Shown here: in pieces, positions 34,890-43,517 of the stretch
Layout: every line of letters starts with the position of its first letter
Position numbering within the stretch: the first letter of the stretch is position 1
NCBI GenBank assembly: GCA_034423015.1
Contig: DAOUJG010000026.1
Span: 75,440-139,439 of the forward strand
Direction of reading: 5' to 3'
DNA from: JAGWBJ01 sp034423015
Lineage (GTDB): Bacteria; Chloroflexota; Dehalococcoidia; Lucifugimonadales; JAGWBF01
DNA length: 64,000 nt
Program-made: the position numbers and the translations under genes
The notes under the pieces: model-generated
Seen by the model: the letters and a program-made list of their open reading frames with translations, nothing else
Databases searched by the model: none
What the model was told of the DNA's origin: nothing

Positions 34890-35660
34890 ATGCCCGTCCC
34901 CGACACGACCACGGGTAGCACAGCGGCGCGGGCCGCCGCACCCCTTGGCAACGGTTCCCTGGGTGTCATAGTGGTGGCCGCCGGTCAGAGCCGCCGCATG
35001 GCCGGCGTGGACAAGATCTTCGCCCACGTCCTGGGCAAGCCCCTCATAGCCCACACGGTCGAGGCCCTGCAGGCCAGCCCCCTGGTGTACGAGCTGGTCC
35101 TTGTCCTGTCCCCCGAGAGAGTCCCGCTGGGCAGGTCGCTGGCCAGGGACCGGGCGTGGACGAAGCTCCCTCCCGAGTCCGTCTGCGCCGGCGGGGCCCG
35201 GCGCCAGGACTCGGTCCGGCTCGGCCTGGAGCGCCTGTCCCCCTGCCGCTGGGTCGCCGTCCACGACGGGGCCCGACCGTGCGTGGACGGCGACACCCTC
35301 CGGCGCGGGCTGGAGGCCGCCTCACAGTCCGGCGCCGCCGTTGCCGCCGTCCCCGCCAAGGACACCATCAAGGTCGTCACCGAGGGTAGCAAGGTCGAGG
35401 CCACGCCGCCCCGGGAGACCCTGTGGCTGGTCCAGACCCCCCAGGTGTTCCTGTACGACATCCTTCGCGAAGCCCACATGGCCTGTGACGAAGACGTCAC
35501 CGACGACGCATCCATGGTCGAGCGCCTGGGGCACGACGTCCACGTGTTCATGGGCTCCTACTCCAACCTGAAGGTGACCAGCCGGGAGGACATGGACATA
35601 GCCGAGGCGCTCCTCCGGAGCAGGCCCACGGGCAGCCCGTCGCCGGCGGCCGATGGCTGA
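34890..35660 (+). CDS. ispD: 2-C-methyl-D-erythritol 4-phosphate cytidylyltransferase
   Basis: Third step of the non-mevalonate isoprenoid pathway: MEP plus CTP gives CDP-ME. 256 aa. An N-terminal extension of about 25 residues precedes the nucleotide-binding loop VVAAGQSRRMAG (32-43); K46 follows. The rest is canonical: VHDGARPCVD (about 128-137), PAKDTIKVV (about 154-162) and QTPQVF. It overlaps ispF by 8 bases (35653-35660), a common arrangement, so the two enzymes are coordinately translated. No fusion of ispD and ispF is present. Confidence 0.95.
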   Translation: MPVPDTTTGSTAARAAAPLGNGSLGVIVVAAGQSRRMAGVDKIFAHVLGKPLIAHTVEALQASPLVYELVLVLSPERVPLGRSLARDRAWTKLPPESVCAGGARRQDSVRLGLERLSPCRWVAVHDGARPCVDGDTLRRGLEAASQSGAAVAAVPAKDTIKVVTEGSKVEATPPRETLWLVQTPQVFLYDILREAHMACDEDVTDDASMVERLGHDVHVFMGSYSNLKVTSREDMDIAEALLRSRPTGSPSPAADG

Positions 35661-36135
35661 CCGGGTCGGCATCGGGTTCGACGCCCACCCCCTGGTACAG
35701 GGGCGAGCCCTGGTGGTGGGCGGCGTGGAGATTCCCCACCACCTGGGCCTCTCGGGCCACAGCGACGGCGACGTGCTGGTCCACGCCATCATGGACGCTC
35801 TGCTGGGGGCCGCGGGCCTGGGAGACAAGGGCGCCCATTTCCCGCCCTCCGACCCCCGGTACGAGGGGGCGGACAGCCTGGGCCTCCTGGCCGCCGTGGC
35901 CCGGCTTCTATCCCGGGCGCGTTGGCGCGTCGTAAACGTTGATGCTACAATATTGGCTCAAAGCCCCAGGCTGGGCCCTTTCATCGACACCATGAAGGAA
36001 AAGGTCGGCGGCGCCATCTCCGTCCCTCCCGCCAACGTCAGCATCAAGGCGACCACCACGGACCATCTGGGCTTCGTGGGCAGAGAGGAAGGCATGTCGG
36101 CCTACGCCGTGGCGCTCCTGGAGGAAACCCAGTGA
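35653..36135 (+). CDS. ispF: 2-C-methyl-D-erythritol 2,4-cyclodiphosphate synthase
   Basis: Converts CDP-ME2P to MEcPP in the isoprenoid pathway. 160 aa, the usual length. The metal site is D10 and H12 in GIGFDAHPL plus H44 in DVLVHAIMDALLG, and the loop is HLGLSGHSDGD. The C-terminal ATTTDHLGFVGREEG is also a family signature. The trimer forms the active site at subunit interfaces. Its start (ATG 35653) overlaps ispD, and its stop (TGA 36133-36135) overlaps the GTG start of cysS (36132), giving a tightly coupled ispD-ispF-cysS set. Confidence 0.96.
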   Translation: MADRVGIGFDAHPLVQGRALVVGGVEIPHHLGLSGHSDGDVLVHAIMDALLGAAGLGDKGAHFPPSDPRYEGADSLGLLAAVARLLSRARWRVVNVDATILAQSPRLGPFIDTMKEKVGGAISVPPANVSIKATTTDHLGFVGREEGMSAYAVALLEETQ

Positions 36136-37481
36136 AGCTCTACAACACCCTCAGCGGCGAGCTGGAGGAGTTCACCCCGTCGGGCGACGTCGTGAAGATG
36201 TACGTCTGCGGCATCACGCCGTACGCTCCCTGCCACCTGGGCCACGCCATGAGCTACGTCATCTTCGACGTCCTGAGACGCTACCTGGAGTATCTCGGGC
36301 ACGACGTGCAGCACGTCCAGAACTTCACCGACGTGGACGACAAGATCATCCAGAGGTCCCTGGAGGAGGGGACCTCCCCAGACGAGCTGGCCGACAAGCA
36401 CATAGCCGAATACATGCGCAGCATGGACGCCCTCAACGTGAAACGGGCGGCGGTGTATCCCCGGGCCACCCGGGAGATACCCAAGATCATAGAGGTGACC
36501 GGCTCCCTTATCGACAAGGGCTACGCCTACCCCTCCGACGGCGACGTATACTTCCGCGTCAGCAGATCGCCCATGTACGGCAAGCTGAGCCACAGGACCC
36601 TGGACGGCATGATGGCGGGCGCCAGGGTGGAGGTGGACCCGTCCAAGGAGAACCCCATGGACTTCGTCCTCTGGAAGGGCGCAAAACCGGGAGAGCCGTC
36701 ATGGGAGAGCCCGTGGGGCCCCGGCAGGCCCGGCTGGCACATCGAGTGCACGGCCATGGCCCTCAGCTACCTGGGTGAGACGCTGGACATCCATGGCGGC
36801 GGCCAGGACCTGATCTTCCCCCACCACGAGAACGAGACCGCCCAGAGCGAGGCCTACACCGGCAAGGAGCCCTTCACCCGCCACTGGGTGCACAACGGCC
36901 TCCTACACATGGGCCATGACAAGATGAGCAAGTCCCTGGGCAACCTGGTCTCCCTCCAGGAGAGCCTTCGCCGATACAGCCCCGACACGCTGCGCATCTT
37001 CTTTCTCAGCTCCCACTACCGGAGCCCCCTGACGTACAACGACACCGGCCTGCCCTCCACGGACCGCCTTCGCAACGCCCTGCGCCACGATGGGGGCGAA
37101 AACGGGGAGGTCCTGGATCCGGCCCCCTTCAAGACCCGCTTCCTGGAGGCCATGGACGCGGACCTGAACACTCCCCAGGCGCTGGCCGCGCTCTTCGACC
37201 TGGCCCGGGCCATCAACCGGGGCAGGGAGTCAGGACTCGCCCTGGGCCATGCCCAGGACACCCTCAGGTCCCTCGGGGGCGTCCTGGGACTGACCTTCGA
37301 GCAGCCGTCGGACCAGGGCCGTGACGACGGAAGCCCCTTCATAGACCTGCTGGTGGAAGTACGGACGACGCTGAGGGCGGCCAAACAGTACCAGCTTGCC
37401 GACGAGATACGCTCCCGCCTTACCGACCTCGGAGTGGCCGTGGAGGACGGCGCCGGCGGCTCCACCTGGACGTACCGGTAG
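36132..37481 (+). CDS. cysS: Cysteinyl-tRNA synthetase
   Basis: Class I synthetase that attaches cysteine to tRNA-Cys; 449 aa, about normal. The zinc-binding cysteine is C26 (MYVCGITPY) and the HIGH-type box is HLGH (35-38). Other landmarks are HIECTAM, HGGGQDLIFPHHENE (about 220-234) and the KMSKS motif at about 264-268. A GTG start is imposed by the GTGA overlap with ispF. Position after ispF resembles the Bacillus yacL-ispD-ispF-cysS order. It ends 18 bases before the FAD-linked oxidase gene. Confidence 0.96.
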   Translation: MKLYNTLSGELEEFTPSGDVVKMYVCGITPYAPCHLGHAMSYVIFDVLRRYLEYLGHDVQHVQNFTDVDDKIIQRSLEEGTSPDELADKHIAEYMRSMDALNVKRAAVYPRATREIPKIIEVTGSLIDKGYAYPSDGDVYFRVSRSPMYGKLSHRTLDGMMAGARVEVDPSKENPMDFVLWKGAKPGEPSWESPWGPGRPGWHIECTAMALSYLGETLDIHGGGQDLIFPHHENETAQSEAYTGKEPFTRHWVHNGLLHMGHDKMSKSLGNLVSLQESLRRYSPDTLRIFFLSSHYRSPLTYNDTGLPSTDRLRNALRHDGGENGEVLDPAPFKTRFLEAMDADLNTPQALAALFDLARAINRGRESGLALGHAQDTLRSLGGVLGLTFEQPSDQGRDDGSPFIDLLVEVRTTLRAAKQYQLADEIRSRLTDLGVAVEDGAGGSTWTYR

Positions 37482-37498
37482 CCACACCTTCCAGGGCC

Positions 37499-38884
37499 AT
37501 GCTTCCCAGCGACCTGATCCCATCCCTGGTCCGGCTCTTGGGCGCGGCGAACGTGCTCACGGACCCGCCCGACCTGGACCGGTACTCCGCCGACGCCCTC
37601 TCCCCCGCCCGGGTCTTCTCCGGCGCCGCCGTGCTGGAGCGCATGGCCGATGTGGTGGTCGTACCCCGGTCGGCGGACCAGGTGGCCCGGGTGGTGAGGC
37701 TCGCAGGGCAGCACCGGGTCCCCGTCGTCCCCTACGGCGGCGGCACCGGCGTCATGGGCGCGGCCGCGCCCATCCAGGGCGGCATCGTCATCGACATGAA
37801 GGGCCTCGACCGCATCGTCGATATCAACCCGGCGGACCTGACGGCGACGGTCGAGGCCGGCGTGGTCCTGGAGGACCTGGCCCGGGCCCTGAAGGACCGC
37901 GGGCTGATGCTGGGCCACGACCCGTGGAGCGTGCCCATCGCCACCGTCGCCGGCGCCATTTCCACCAACGGGGTCGGGTACCTGGGGGCCAGCCACGGCC
38001 CCATGGGAGACCAGGTGCTGGGGCTGGAGGTGGTGCTGCCATCGGGCGAGACGCTGGCCACCCGGGCCATCCCAAAATACTCGGCGGGACCCAACCTGAA
38101 CCACCTGTTCATCGGCTCGGAGGGCGTCTTCGGCATAATCACCAAGGCCACCCTACGGGTCTGGCGGGAGCCCGAGAAGCGCGCCTTCGCTACGATGGCT
38201 TTCCCCGACTTCGACAGGGGATTCGAAGCCGTGGCCGAGCTCTTCGCCCTGGGCCTGAAACCATCCCTCGTGGACCTCTCCGAGGAGGACGGCTCGGGCG
38301 TCCGGCTGTTCATGACGTACGAGGGATACTCCGAGGGTGTCGACGCCGCCGAAGCCAGGTCCCTGGGGGTCTGCCGGGCCTTCGGAGGCAAGAACATCGG
38401 CCCTTCGGAGACGGTAGCCTACTGGCGCACCCGCCACCGGGCCGGGGAGAGCTACAAGCGCGACATGCTGGGACAGCCCCGACAGGTGCGTTGGGGCCGC
38501 CACGGCAGGAGCTTCGACTACCTCCACGTAGCGCTCCCCACATCCAGGGTGCTGCCCTTCAGGCGCGAGTGCGACGGCATTCTCGCGGCCGGTGGAGCCA
38601 GGGCCGTCGAGTACGCCATCTGGACCAGGCCGGAGCTGTTCTCCCTGCTCCTGGTGCCCGACGGCGACTCCGCCGAAGCCGACCTGCGCCGTTTGGGCGA
38701 GACCGTGGACCGAATACTGGTCCTGGCCCAGGACATGGGCGGGGCGATGGAGTACTGCCACGGCGTCGGGATAAAGCTGGCCCATCTCCTGTCCAGGGAG
38801 ATGGGCCAGGGCTTCGACGTGGCCAGGGCCGTCAAGGCCGCTCTGGACCCCGACTACATCATGAACCCGGGAAAGCTGTACTAG
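37499..38884 (+). CDS. FAD-linked oxidase (GlcD/D-lactate dehydrogenase type)
   Basis: 461-aa flavoenzyme of the vanillyl-alcohol-oxidase/PCMH superfamily, oxidising 2-hydroxy acids such as glycolate or D-lactate. FAD domain: RSADQVARVVRLAGQHRVPV, then PYGGGTGVMGAAAPIQGGIV (about 79-98), where the GGGTG loop binds the pyrophosphate. The ISTNGVGYLGASHGPMGDQV segment (about 158-177) also contacts FAD. The C-terminal domain ends in the typical AALDPDYIMNPGKLY. It belongs to the plus-strand run behind cysS, 17 bases apart. The acceptor and substrate are not determinable; a ferredoxin-type partner subunit (GlcF) is absent. Confidence 0.88.
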   Translation: MLPSDLIPSLVRLLGAANVLTDPPDLDRYSADALSPARVFSGAAVLERMADVVVVPRSADQVARVVRLAGQHRVPVVPYGGGTGVMGAAAPIQGGIVIDMKGLDRIVDINPADLTATVEAGVVLEDLARALKDRGLMLGHDPWSVPIATVAGAISTNGVGYLGASHGPMGDQVLGLEVVLPSGETLATRAIPKYSAGPNLNHLFIGSEGVFGIITKATLRVWREPEKRAFATMAFPDFDRGFEAVAELFALGLKPSLVDLSEEDGSGVRLFMTYEGYSEGVDAAEARSLGVCRAFGGKNIGPSETVAYWRTRHRAGESYKRDMLGQPRQVRWGRHGRSFDYLHVALPTSRVLPFRRECDGILAAGGARAVEYAIWTRPELFSLLLVPDGDSAEADLRRLGETVDRILVLAQDMGGAMEYCHGVGIKLAHLLSREMGQGFDVARAVKAALDPDYIMNPGKLY

Positions 38885-38896
38885 AGACTGGGACCT

Positions 38897-41341
38897 CTAG
38901 GCGGCGGTGGCCGAGGCGACGGCGGCCTTGGTGAAGGTCAGCCCGTCGCCCCCCGCCTCCACGTACACGTGGTCCCCGGCCTTGAACTCCCCGGTCAGGA
39001 TCGCCGTGGACAGGGGGTTCTCCAGGTACCTGCGGACGGCCCGGCGTATGGGCCTGGCGCCGTAGGTCGGGTCGAACCCCTCCTGGGCCAGCCACTTGAC
39101 CGCGCTGGCGTCCAGCTCGAAGGTTATCTGCCGGTCCTCCAGCCGCTGCAACACCTCGGCGGCCATCAGGCCCACGATGCTCTCGATCTGCTCCTGGGTG
39201 AGCGGGTCGAAGATGATGATCTCGTCGATCCGGTTGAGGAACTCGGGCCGGAACGCCCTCTTCAGCGCGTCCTGGACCGACTCCCGGAGCCGCTGGTCGT
39301 CCACCGCCTCCCTCCCGTCGCTGCGGAACCCGAAGGCCTGCCGGCCCGCTTCGCCCGTGCCCAGGTTGCTGGTCATGATGACCACCGTGTTGCGGCAGTC
39401 GACCGTGCGGCCATGGCCGTCGGTGAGCCGCCCGTCCTCCAGCACCTGCAGCAGGAGGTTGAACACCTCGGGATGGGCCTTTTCGATCTCGTCGAACAGC
39501 ACCACCCTGAAGGGATGACGCCGTATCGCCTCGGTGAGCTGTCCCCCGTCGTCGAAACCCACGTAGCCCGGCGGCGCTCCGATGAGGCGCGACACGGTGT
39601 GCTTCTCCATGTACTCCGACATGTCGATCCGGATCATGTTGGCCTCGTCGTCGAACAGGAACTCGGACAGGGCCCGGGCCAGCTCCGTCTTGCCCACCCC
39701 GGTGGGTCCGAGGAAGATGAAGCTGCCTATTGGCCGCTTCGGGTCGCTCAGCCCGGACCTCGACCGCCGTATCGCCTCGGCGACGGCGACCACCGCCTTG
39801 TCCTGGCCCACCACCCGCTCGTGCAGGCTCTCCTCCATGTGCAGAAGGCGCTGGGCCTCCCCCTCCAGGAGGTTGGACGCCGGTATGCCGGTCCACTTGG
39901 AGATGAGGCCGGCGATATCCGCCTCGTCGACTATCAAGTCGGTCTTGTTGTCCTTCAGCCAGTCGTCCCGGTCCCGGTTGTAGTCCTCCTCCAGGCGAAG
40001 GCGCTCGGTCCTGAGCCGGGCCGCCTCCTCGTACTCCGACCGCTGGGCGGCGGCCTCCTCCTCGTTGGCCAGCTCCTGTATCCGCCTCTCCCTCGACTTC
40101 AGCGCGGCCGGGAGGCTCTCCACGTCGATGCGCAGCTTGCTGGCCGCTTCGTCGATGAGGTCCACAGCCTTGTCGGGCAGGCGGCGGTCGGCGATGTACC
40201 TGTGGCTCAGCCGTGAAGACGCGACCAGGGCCGAGTCCTCGATCTGCACCTTGTGATGGGCCTCGTACCTGGGCCTCAGGGCCCGCAGGATCTCCACGGT
40301 GTCCTCGACGGTGGGCTCCTCCAGGAACACCGCCTGGAACCGCCTCTCCAGGGCCGAGTCCTTCTCGATGTACCGCCGGTACTCCTGGATGGTGGTCGCG
40401 CCGATGCACTGGAGCTCTCCCCGCTGCAACGCCGGCTTCAGCAGGTTGCTGGCGTCGATGGCCCCTTCGGCCCCGCCGGCGCCCACGACGGTGTGTATCT
40501 CGTCGATGAACAGGATCACCTCGCCCTGGGCGCTCTTCACCTCGTCCATTACGGCCTTCAAGCGCTCCTCGAACTGGCCCCGGAACTGGCTGCCCGCCAC
40601 CAGGGCGCCCATGTCCAACGCCAGCACCCGCCGGTCCTTGAGCACGTCCGGCACGTCGCCGACCATGATGCGCTGGGCCAGACCCTCGGCGATGGCCGTC
40701 TTGCCCACGCCTGCCTCTCCTATTATCACCGGGTTGTTCTTCTTGCGCCGCGTGAGGGTCTGCATGACGCGCCGGATCTCTTCGTCCCGGCCCACCACGG
40801 GGTCCAGCTTTCCCTGGCGCGCCAGCTCCGTCAGGTCTACGCTGTACCGCTCCAGGGAGCGGTACTTGCTCTCGGCGCGGGGGTCGGTGACCCTGTGGCT
40901 GCCCCTTATCTGCATCAGGGCGCGGTACACCTTCTCCTGGTCCAAGCCGTGGGCGCCCAGGATCCGGGCCGCCTCGCCCTCCCGCTCGAGGGTCGCGCCT
41001 ATCAAGAGGTGCTCGGTGCCGATGAACTCGTCCTTCATGCGTTCGGCCTCGACCCTGGCGTTCTCCAACAGGCGGCCCGCCCTGGGAGTGGCATAGATGG
41101 CGGTGGACTCGTTGACCACCTTCGGCGACCGGTCCAGCGCCTCCCGCAGCTCGTCCTTTACCGCCTCGGCCGACACCTCCAGCTCCTTCAGGATGTCCTG
41201 GGGCAAGCCCTGCTCCAGCTCCAGGAGCGACAGCAAGACGTGCTCCACGTCCCACTGGCTGTGTTTGAACTTTCGGACGATCTCCTGGGAGTTGGACAGC
41301 ACCTGCTGCGCCTGCTCCGTGAATTTTTCTGGTGTCAACAT
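38897..41341 (-). CDS. Clp ATPase (ClpB/ClpC class) of the HspR cluster
   Basis: 814-aa AAA+ disaggregase or protease-unfoldase. The N-terminal Clp repeat domain spans 1-145. AAA1 has Walker A GEAGVGKT (208-215) and Walker B LFIDEIHTVVGAGGA. A linker of about 80 residues (RRIQELANEEEAAAQRSEYE and on) precedes AAA2 with Walker A GPTGVGKT (about 546) and VVLFDEIEKAHPEVFN. The middle coiled coil is shorter than in full ClpB (about 860 aa), closer to ClpC. No clear ClpP-binding IGF loop was recognised. It is the last of a minus-strand group after dnaJ and hspR, as ClpB is in HspR regulons of actinobacteria. Confidence 0.9.
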   Translation of the reverse strand: MLTPEKFTEQAQQVLSNSQEIVRKFKHSQWDVEHVLLSLLELEQGLPQDILKELEVSAEAVKDELREALDRSPKVVNESTAIYATPRAGRLLENARVEAERMKDEFIGTEHLLIGATLEREGEAARILGAHGLDQEKVYRALMQIRGSHRVTDPRAESKYRSLERYSVDLTELARQGKLDPVVGRDEEIRRVMQTLTRRKKNNPVIIGEAGVGKTAIAEGLAQRIMVGDVPDVLKDRRVLALDMGALVAGSQFRGQFEERLKAVMDEVKSAQGEVILFIDEIHTVVGAGGAEGAIDASNLLKPALQRGELQCIGATTIQEYRRYIEKDSALERRFQAVFLEEPTVEDTVEILRALRPRYEAHHKVQIEDSALVASSRLSHRYIADRRLPDKAVDLIDEAASKLRIDVESLPAALKSRERRIQELANEEEAAAQRSEYEEAARLRTERLRLEEDYNRDRDDWLKDNKTDLIVDEADIAGLISKWTGIPASNLLEGEAQRLLHMEESLHERVVGQDKAVVAVAEAIRRSRSGLSDPKRPIGSFIFLGPTGVGKTELARALSEFLFDDEANMIRIDMSEYMEKHTVSRLIGAPPGYVGFDDGGQLTEAIRRHPFRVVLFDEIEKAHPEVFNLLLQVLEDGRLTDGHGRTVDCRNTVVIMTSNLGTGEAGRQAFGFRSDGREAVDDQRLRESVQDALKRAFRPEFLNRIDEIIIFDPLTQEQIESIVGLMAAEVLQRLEDRQITFELDASAVKWLAQEGFDPTYGARPIRRAVRRYLENPLSTAILTGEFKAGDHVYVEAGGDGLTFTKAAVASATAA

Positions 41342-41395
41342 CTTCTCGTCTGCCTCCTGCTGCGGTCTGACGGCGGCCGAGGGGCCCCGGCGTGG

Positions 41396-41749
41396 CTACG
41401 CCCGGACGCGACTCTCCTCGGCCCCCGAGGCGAGGGCAGACCGGAGCCTGCCGACCTCGTCCACGAGCTGCTGGTTCTTCTTCTCCAGCTGGTTGATGCG
41501 CGTCATCAGCTTGAGGACGACCTCCACCCCCGCCAGGTTGATGCCCAGGTCCTCGGTCAACGCCTTGATCCGCTTCAGATTGGCTATGTCACTGGGAGAG
41601 TAGAGGCGGCGCCTCCCCTGGGAACGGGGAATCCGCACCAGCCCCACCCTTTCGTAGTACCTCAACGTCTGAGCGTGGACCCCCACCATACGCGCCGCCA
41701 CGCTGATTACGTAGCACGGCTCGTCGTCCACCGGCCTTTGGGTAGTCAC
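41396..41749 (-). CDS. hspR: HspR heat-shock transcriptional repressor (MerR family)
   Basis: 117-aa MerR-type regulator. The winged helix-turn-helix is YVISVAARMVGVHAQTLRYY (about 13-32) followed by ERVGLVRIPRSQGRRRLYS, which matches HspR. A C-terminal coiled coil (INQLEKKNQQLVDEVGRL) gives dimerisation. HspR represses chaperone genes by binding HAIR inverted repeats and is released when DnaK/ATP pools are busy with substrates. The GTG start abuts the dnaJ stop (TAA then GTG), so the two are one transcript. A CTTGA-N10-TCAAG operator lies upstream of dnaJ and hsp20 at 42754-42785. Confidence 0.93.
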   Translation of the reverse strand: MTTQRPVDDEPCYVISVAARMVGVHAQTLRYYERVGLVRIPRSQGRRRLYSPSDIANLKRIKALTEDLGINLAGVEVVLKLMTRINQLEKKNQQLVDEVGRLRSALASGAEESRVRA

Positions 41750-42661
41750 TTAGATCGCCTCCCCGCCCGACCGGATACGCCTGAGCTCCTCGAAGAGCTC
41801 CCGCTCCCGGTCGGTCAACTCGCTGGGCAGCACCGCCCTGACGGTAGCGTACAGGTCACCCCGGTCCTTGGGGTTGTTGAGCTGGGGCATCCCCTGGCCC
41901 GCCAGCCGGAAGGTCTGTCCGTTCTGGGTCTCGGGCGACACCGTCAGCATCACCTTCCCCTTGAGGGTCGTGACGGGCACCTCCGACCCCAGCACCAGGT
42001 CCCCCAGGGGGACCTGCACGTCGGTGTACAGGTCGGACCCCGAGCGTCGGAAGCCGGGGTGGGAGCGTACCGTCACCTCGAGGTTGACGTCCCGGCGGCG
42101 GCCGTTGCCCCGGGACAGGTGTATCGTCGACCCGGTGTCGACCCCCGGCGGCACCTTCACCTCCAGGCTCTGCCCGCCCTCCGCCTCGCCCGGCTCCGAT
42201 ATCCGGATCCGCCTGGTGGTGCCGCGGAAGGCCTCCTCCAGGCTCACCTCCACCGGGTAGCGGACCGCCGCCCGGGCGAAGCCCCGGCGCCCGCCGCCGG
42301 AGAACAGGTCCTCGAAGAGGGTTCCCGTGGACACGCCTCCAAAACCGAAGGCGTCGCCCGGCACGCGTCCCTCGGTGAACCAGTGGTCGAACCCGCCGCC
42401 CTGCGACGCCCGGGCCCGCTCGATGTCATCGGCGTGCTTCCAATCGTGGCCGTAGGCGTCGTACTTGCGGCGCTTCTCCGGGTCCGAAAGGACCTCGTGG
42501 GCCTCGTTTACCTGCTTGAACCTCTCCTCGGCCTCCTTGTTCCCGGGGTTCACGTCGGGATGGAGCTGACGGGCCAACTTCCTGTAGGCCTGCTTTACTT
42601 CCTTCTCCGACGCGTCCCTGGAAACGCCCAGCAACGAGTAGAAGTCTTCCGTCCTCGCCAT
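41750..42661 (-). CDS. DnaJ/CbpA-type Hsp40 co-chaperone
   Basis: 303 aa from ATG 42661, with an AGGT site before it. The J domain has YRKLARQLHPDVNPG with HPD at 34-36, needed to stimulate DnaK ATPase. A glycine/phenylalanine-rich stretch follows (HWFTEGRVPGDAFGFGGVST then LFEDLFSGGGRRGF, about 80-115). Next comes the C-terminal peptide-binding domain (VKVPPGVDTGSTIHL then QTFRLAGQGMPQLNNPKDRG). The cysteine-rich zinc region of DnaJ is absent, so it is CbpA-like (type B). dnaK and grpE are not in the window. It is the first gene of the HspR cluster, transcribed away from hsp20. Confidence 0.92.
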   Translation of the reverse strand: MARTEDFYSLLGVSRDASEKEVKQAYRKLARQLHPDVNPGNKEAEERFKQVNEAHEVLSDPEKRRKYDAYGHDWKHADDIERARASQGGGFDHWFTEGRVPGDAFGFGGVSTGTLFEDLFSGGGRRGFARAAVRYPVEVSLEEAFRGTTRRIRISEPGEAEGGQSLEVKVPPGVDTGSTIHLSRGNGRRRDVNLEVTVRSHPGFRRSGSDLYTDVQVPLGDLVLGSEVPVTTLKGKVMLTVSPETQNGQTFRLAGQGMPQLNNPKDRGDLYATVRAVLPSELTDRERELFEELRRIRSGGEAI

Positions 42662-42738
42662 AGTCACACCTGCTATGGCAATGGTACCCTATATTATGTA
42701 TGGCTGTCAATAATCTATTATGTTCACAATCATCTATT

Positions 42739-42789
42739 TTAGTAACTAACCATTAGAAACTTGACAAGAGACCATCAAGTTTCTATAAT
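42739..42789. promoter_or_regulatory. Heat-shock operator overlapping divergent promoters
   Basis: A perfect 11-bp inverted repeat (TAGAAACTTGA at 42754-42764 and its complement at 42775-42785, 10-bp spacer) contains the HAIR-like core CTTGA-N10-TCAAG. It overlaps a fully consensus plus-strand promoter, TTGACA (42761-42766)-N17-TATAAT (42784-42789), for hsp20. A minus-strand candidate TTGTCA (complement 42762-42767)-N17-TACTAA (42739-42744) serves dnaJ-hspR-clp. One HspR dimer could silence both directions. The spacing differs by one base from the actinobacterial HAIR. Confidence 0.75.
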
Positions 42790-42841
42790 AGCCCTTGAAA
42801 GGTCGCCCAAGCCTTATCAAGACAAGAGGAGGACACAAGAC

Positions 42842-43309
42842 ATGTTGCTGAAGCGATGGGAGCCATTCGGGGACTTCAGGCGAGGCGAAAGCGAGCTCGA
42901 CCGTTTCTGGCGGAGGGCCTTCCCGCAGACCTACTTCCGGCGGCCCGTGGCCAGCTACTTCGGCCCCGTAGCCGTCGACGTATACGAGGAGGGGGACAAG
43001 CTGGTGGTCCGCGCCACCCTGCCTGGGGTGAAGCCCGAGGACGTGGACGCCTCCATCATGGACAACACCCTCACGATCGAGGCCAAGAGCACGCTGGAGG
43101 AAGAGGTCAAGCAGGAGGAGTACCTCCACCGGGAGCACCGCTTCGGGAAGTTCCGCCGCGTGGTGAGACTGCCCAAGGGGCTGAACACCGACGAGGCCGA
43201 GGCCGCCTACGAGAACGGCGTCCTCACCGTCAGGATGCCCAGGGCGGAGCAGGCCGGGAAGAGGAGCCTGGAGATCAACGTCAACGCCCTGGAGGGCTCC
43301 AAGTCCTAG
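42842..43309 (+). CDS. Hsp20/alpha-crystallin small heat-shock protein
   Basis: 155 aa from the ATG with GAGGAGG upstream; the longer TTG opening at 42761 lies inside the promoter. The alpha-crystallin domain runs from AVDVYEEGDKLVVRATLPGV (about 44-63) to ENGVLTVRMPRAEQ (about 126-139), with the A-x-x-x-n-GvL motif (AAYENGVLTV) near residue 124. It is an ATP-independent holdase that oligomerises around unfolded proteins. The shared operator with dnaJ and hspR indicates heat induction under HspR control. A strong terminator lies downstream at 43399-43437. Confidence 0.93.
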   Translation: MLLKRWEPFGDFRRGESELDRFWRRAFPQTYFRRPVASYFGPVAVDVYEEGDKLVVRATLPGVKPEDVDASIMDNTLTIEAKSTLEEEVKQEEYLHREHRFGKFRRVVRLPKGLNTDEAEAAYENGVLTVRMPRAEQAGKRSLEINVNALEGSKS

Positions 43310-43398
43310 TCCAGGGCCGGCCCGTCGGGCCCTCTCCCCCTTCATGATGAGAGAGGGCCCCGGGGCCCAAACCGGTCCGGACGCCATACGCGACCAAG

Positions 43399-43437
43399 AG
43401 GGGTCCCGGCAGTCGTTGCCGGGACCCCTTCGTTTTT
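43399..43437 (+). terminator. Rho-independent terminator after hsp20
   Basis: A 13-bp perfect stem (AGGGGTCCCGGCA at 43399-43411 with its complement at 43417-43429), 5-base loop, then a short T-rich tail ending in TTTTT (43433-43437). It ends the hsp20 transcript. Confidence 0.75.
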
Positions 43438-43517
43438 CCGTTCAGTCCGTCACCCCGCCGACGGAGTCAGTACGCCCACGGGGCCGCGTAACAGTCAACC
43501 TGCGGGCACCGACGGGC

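Noticed and set aside
38859..41255. Long open frame antisense to the Clp ATPase (798 aa)
   Set aside because: It is an alternative-frame shadow caused by the high GC third positions of the real gene; the composition is Gly/Arg/Pro-rich with no domain.
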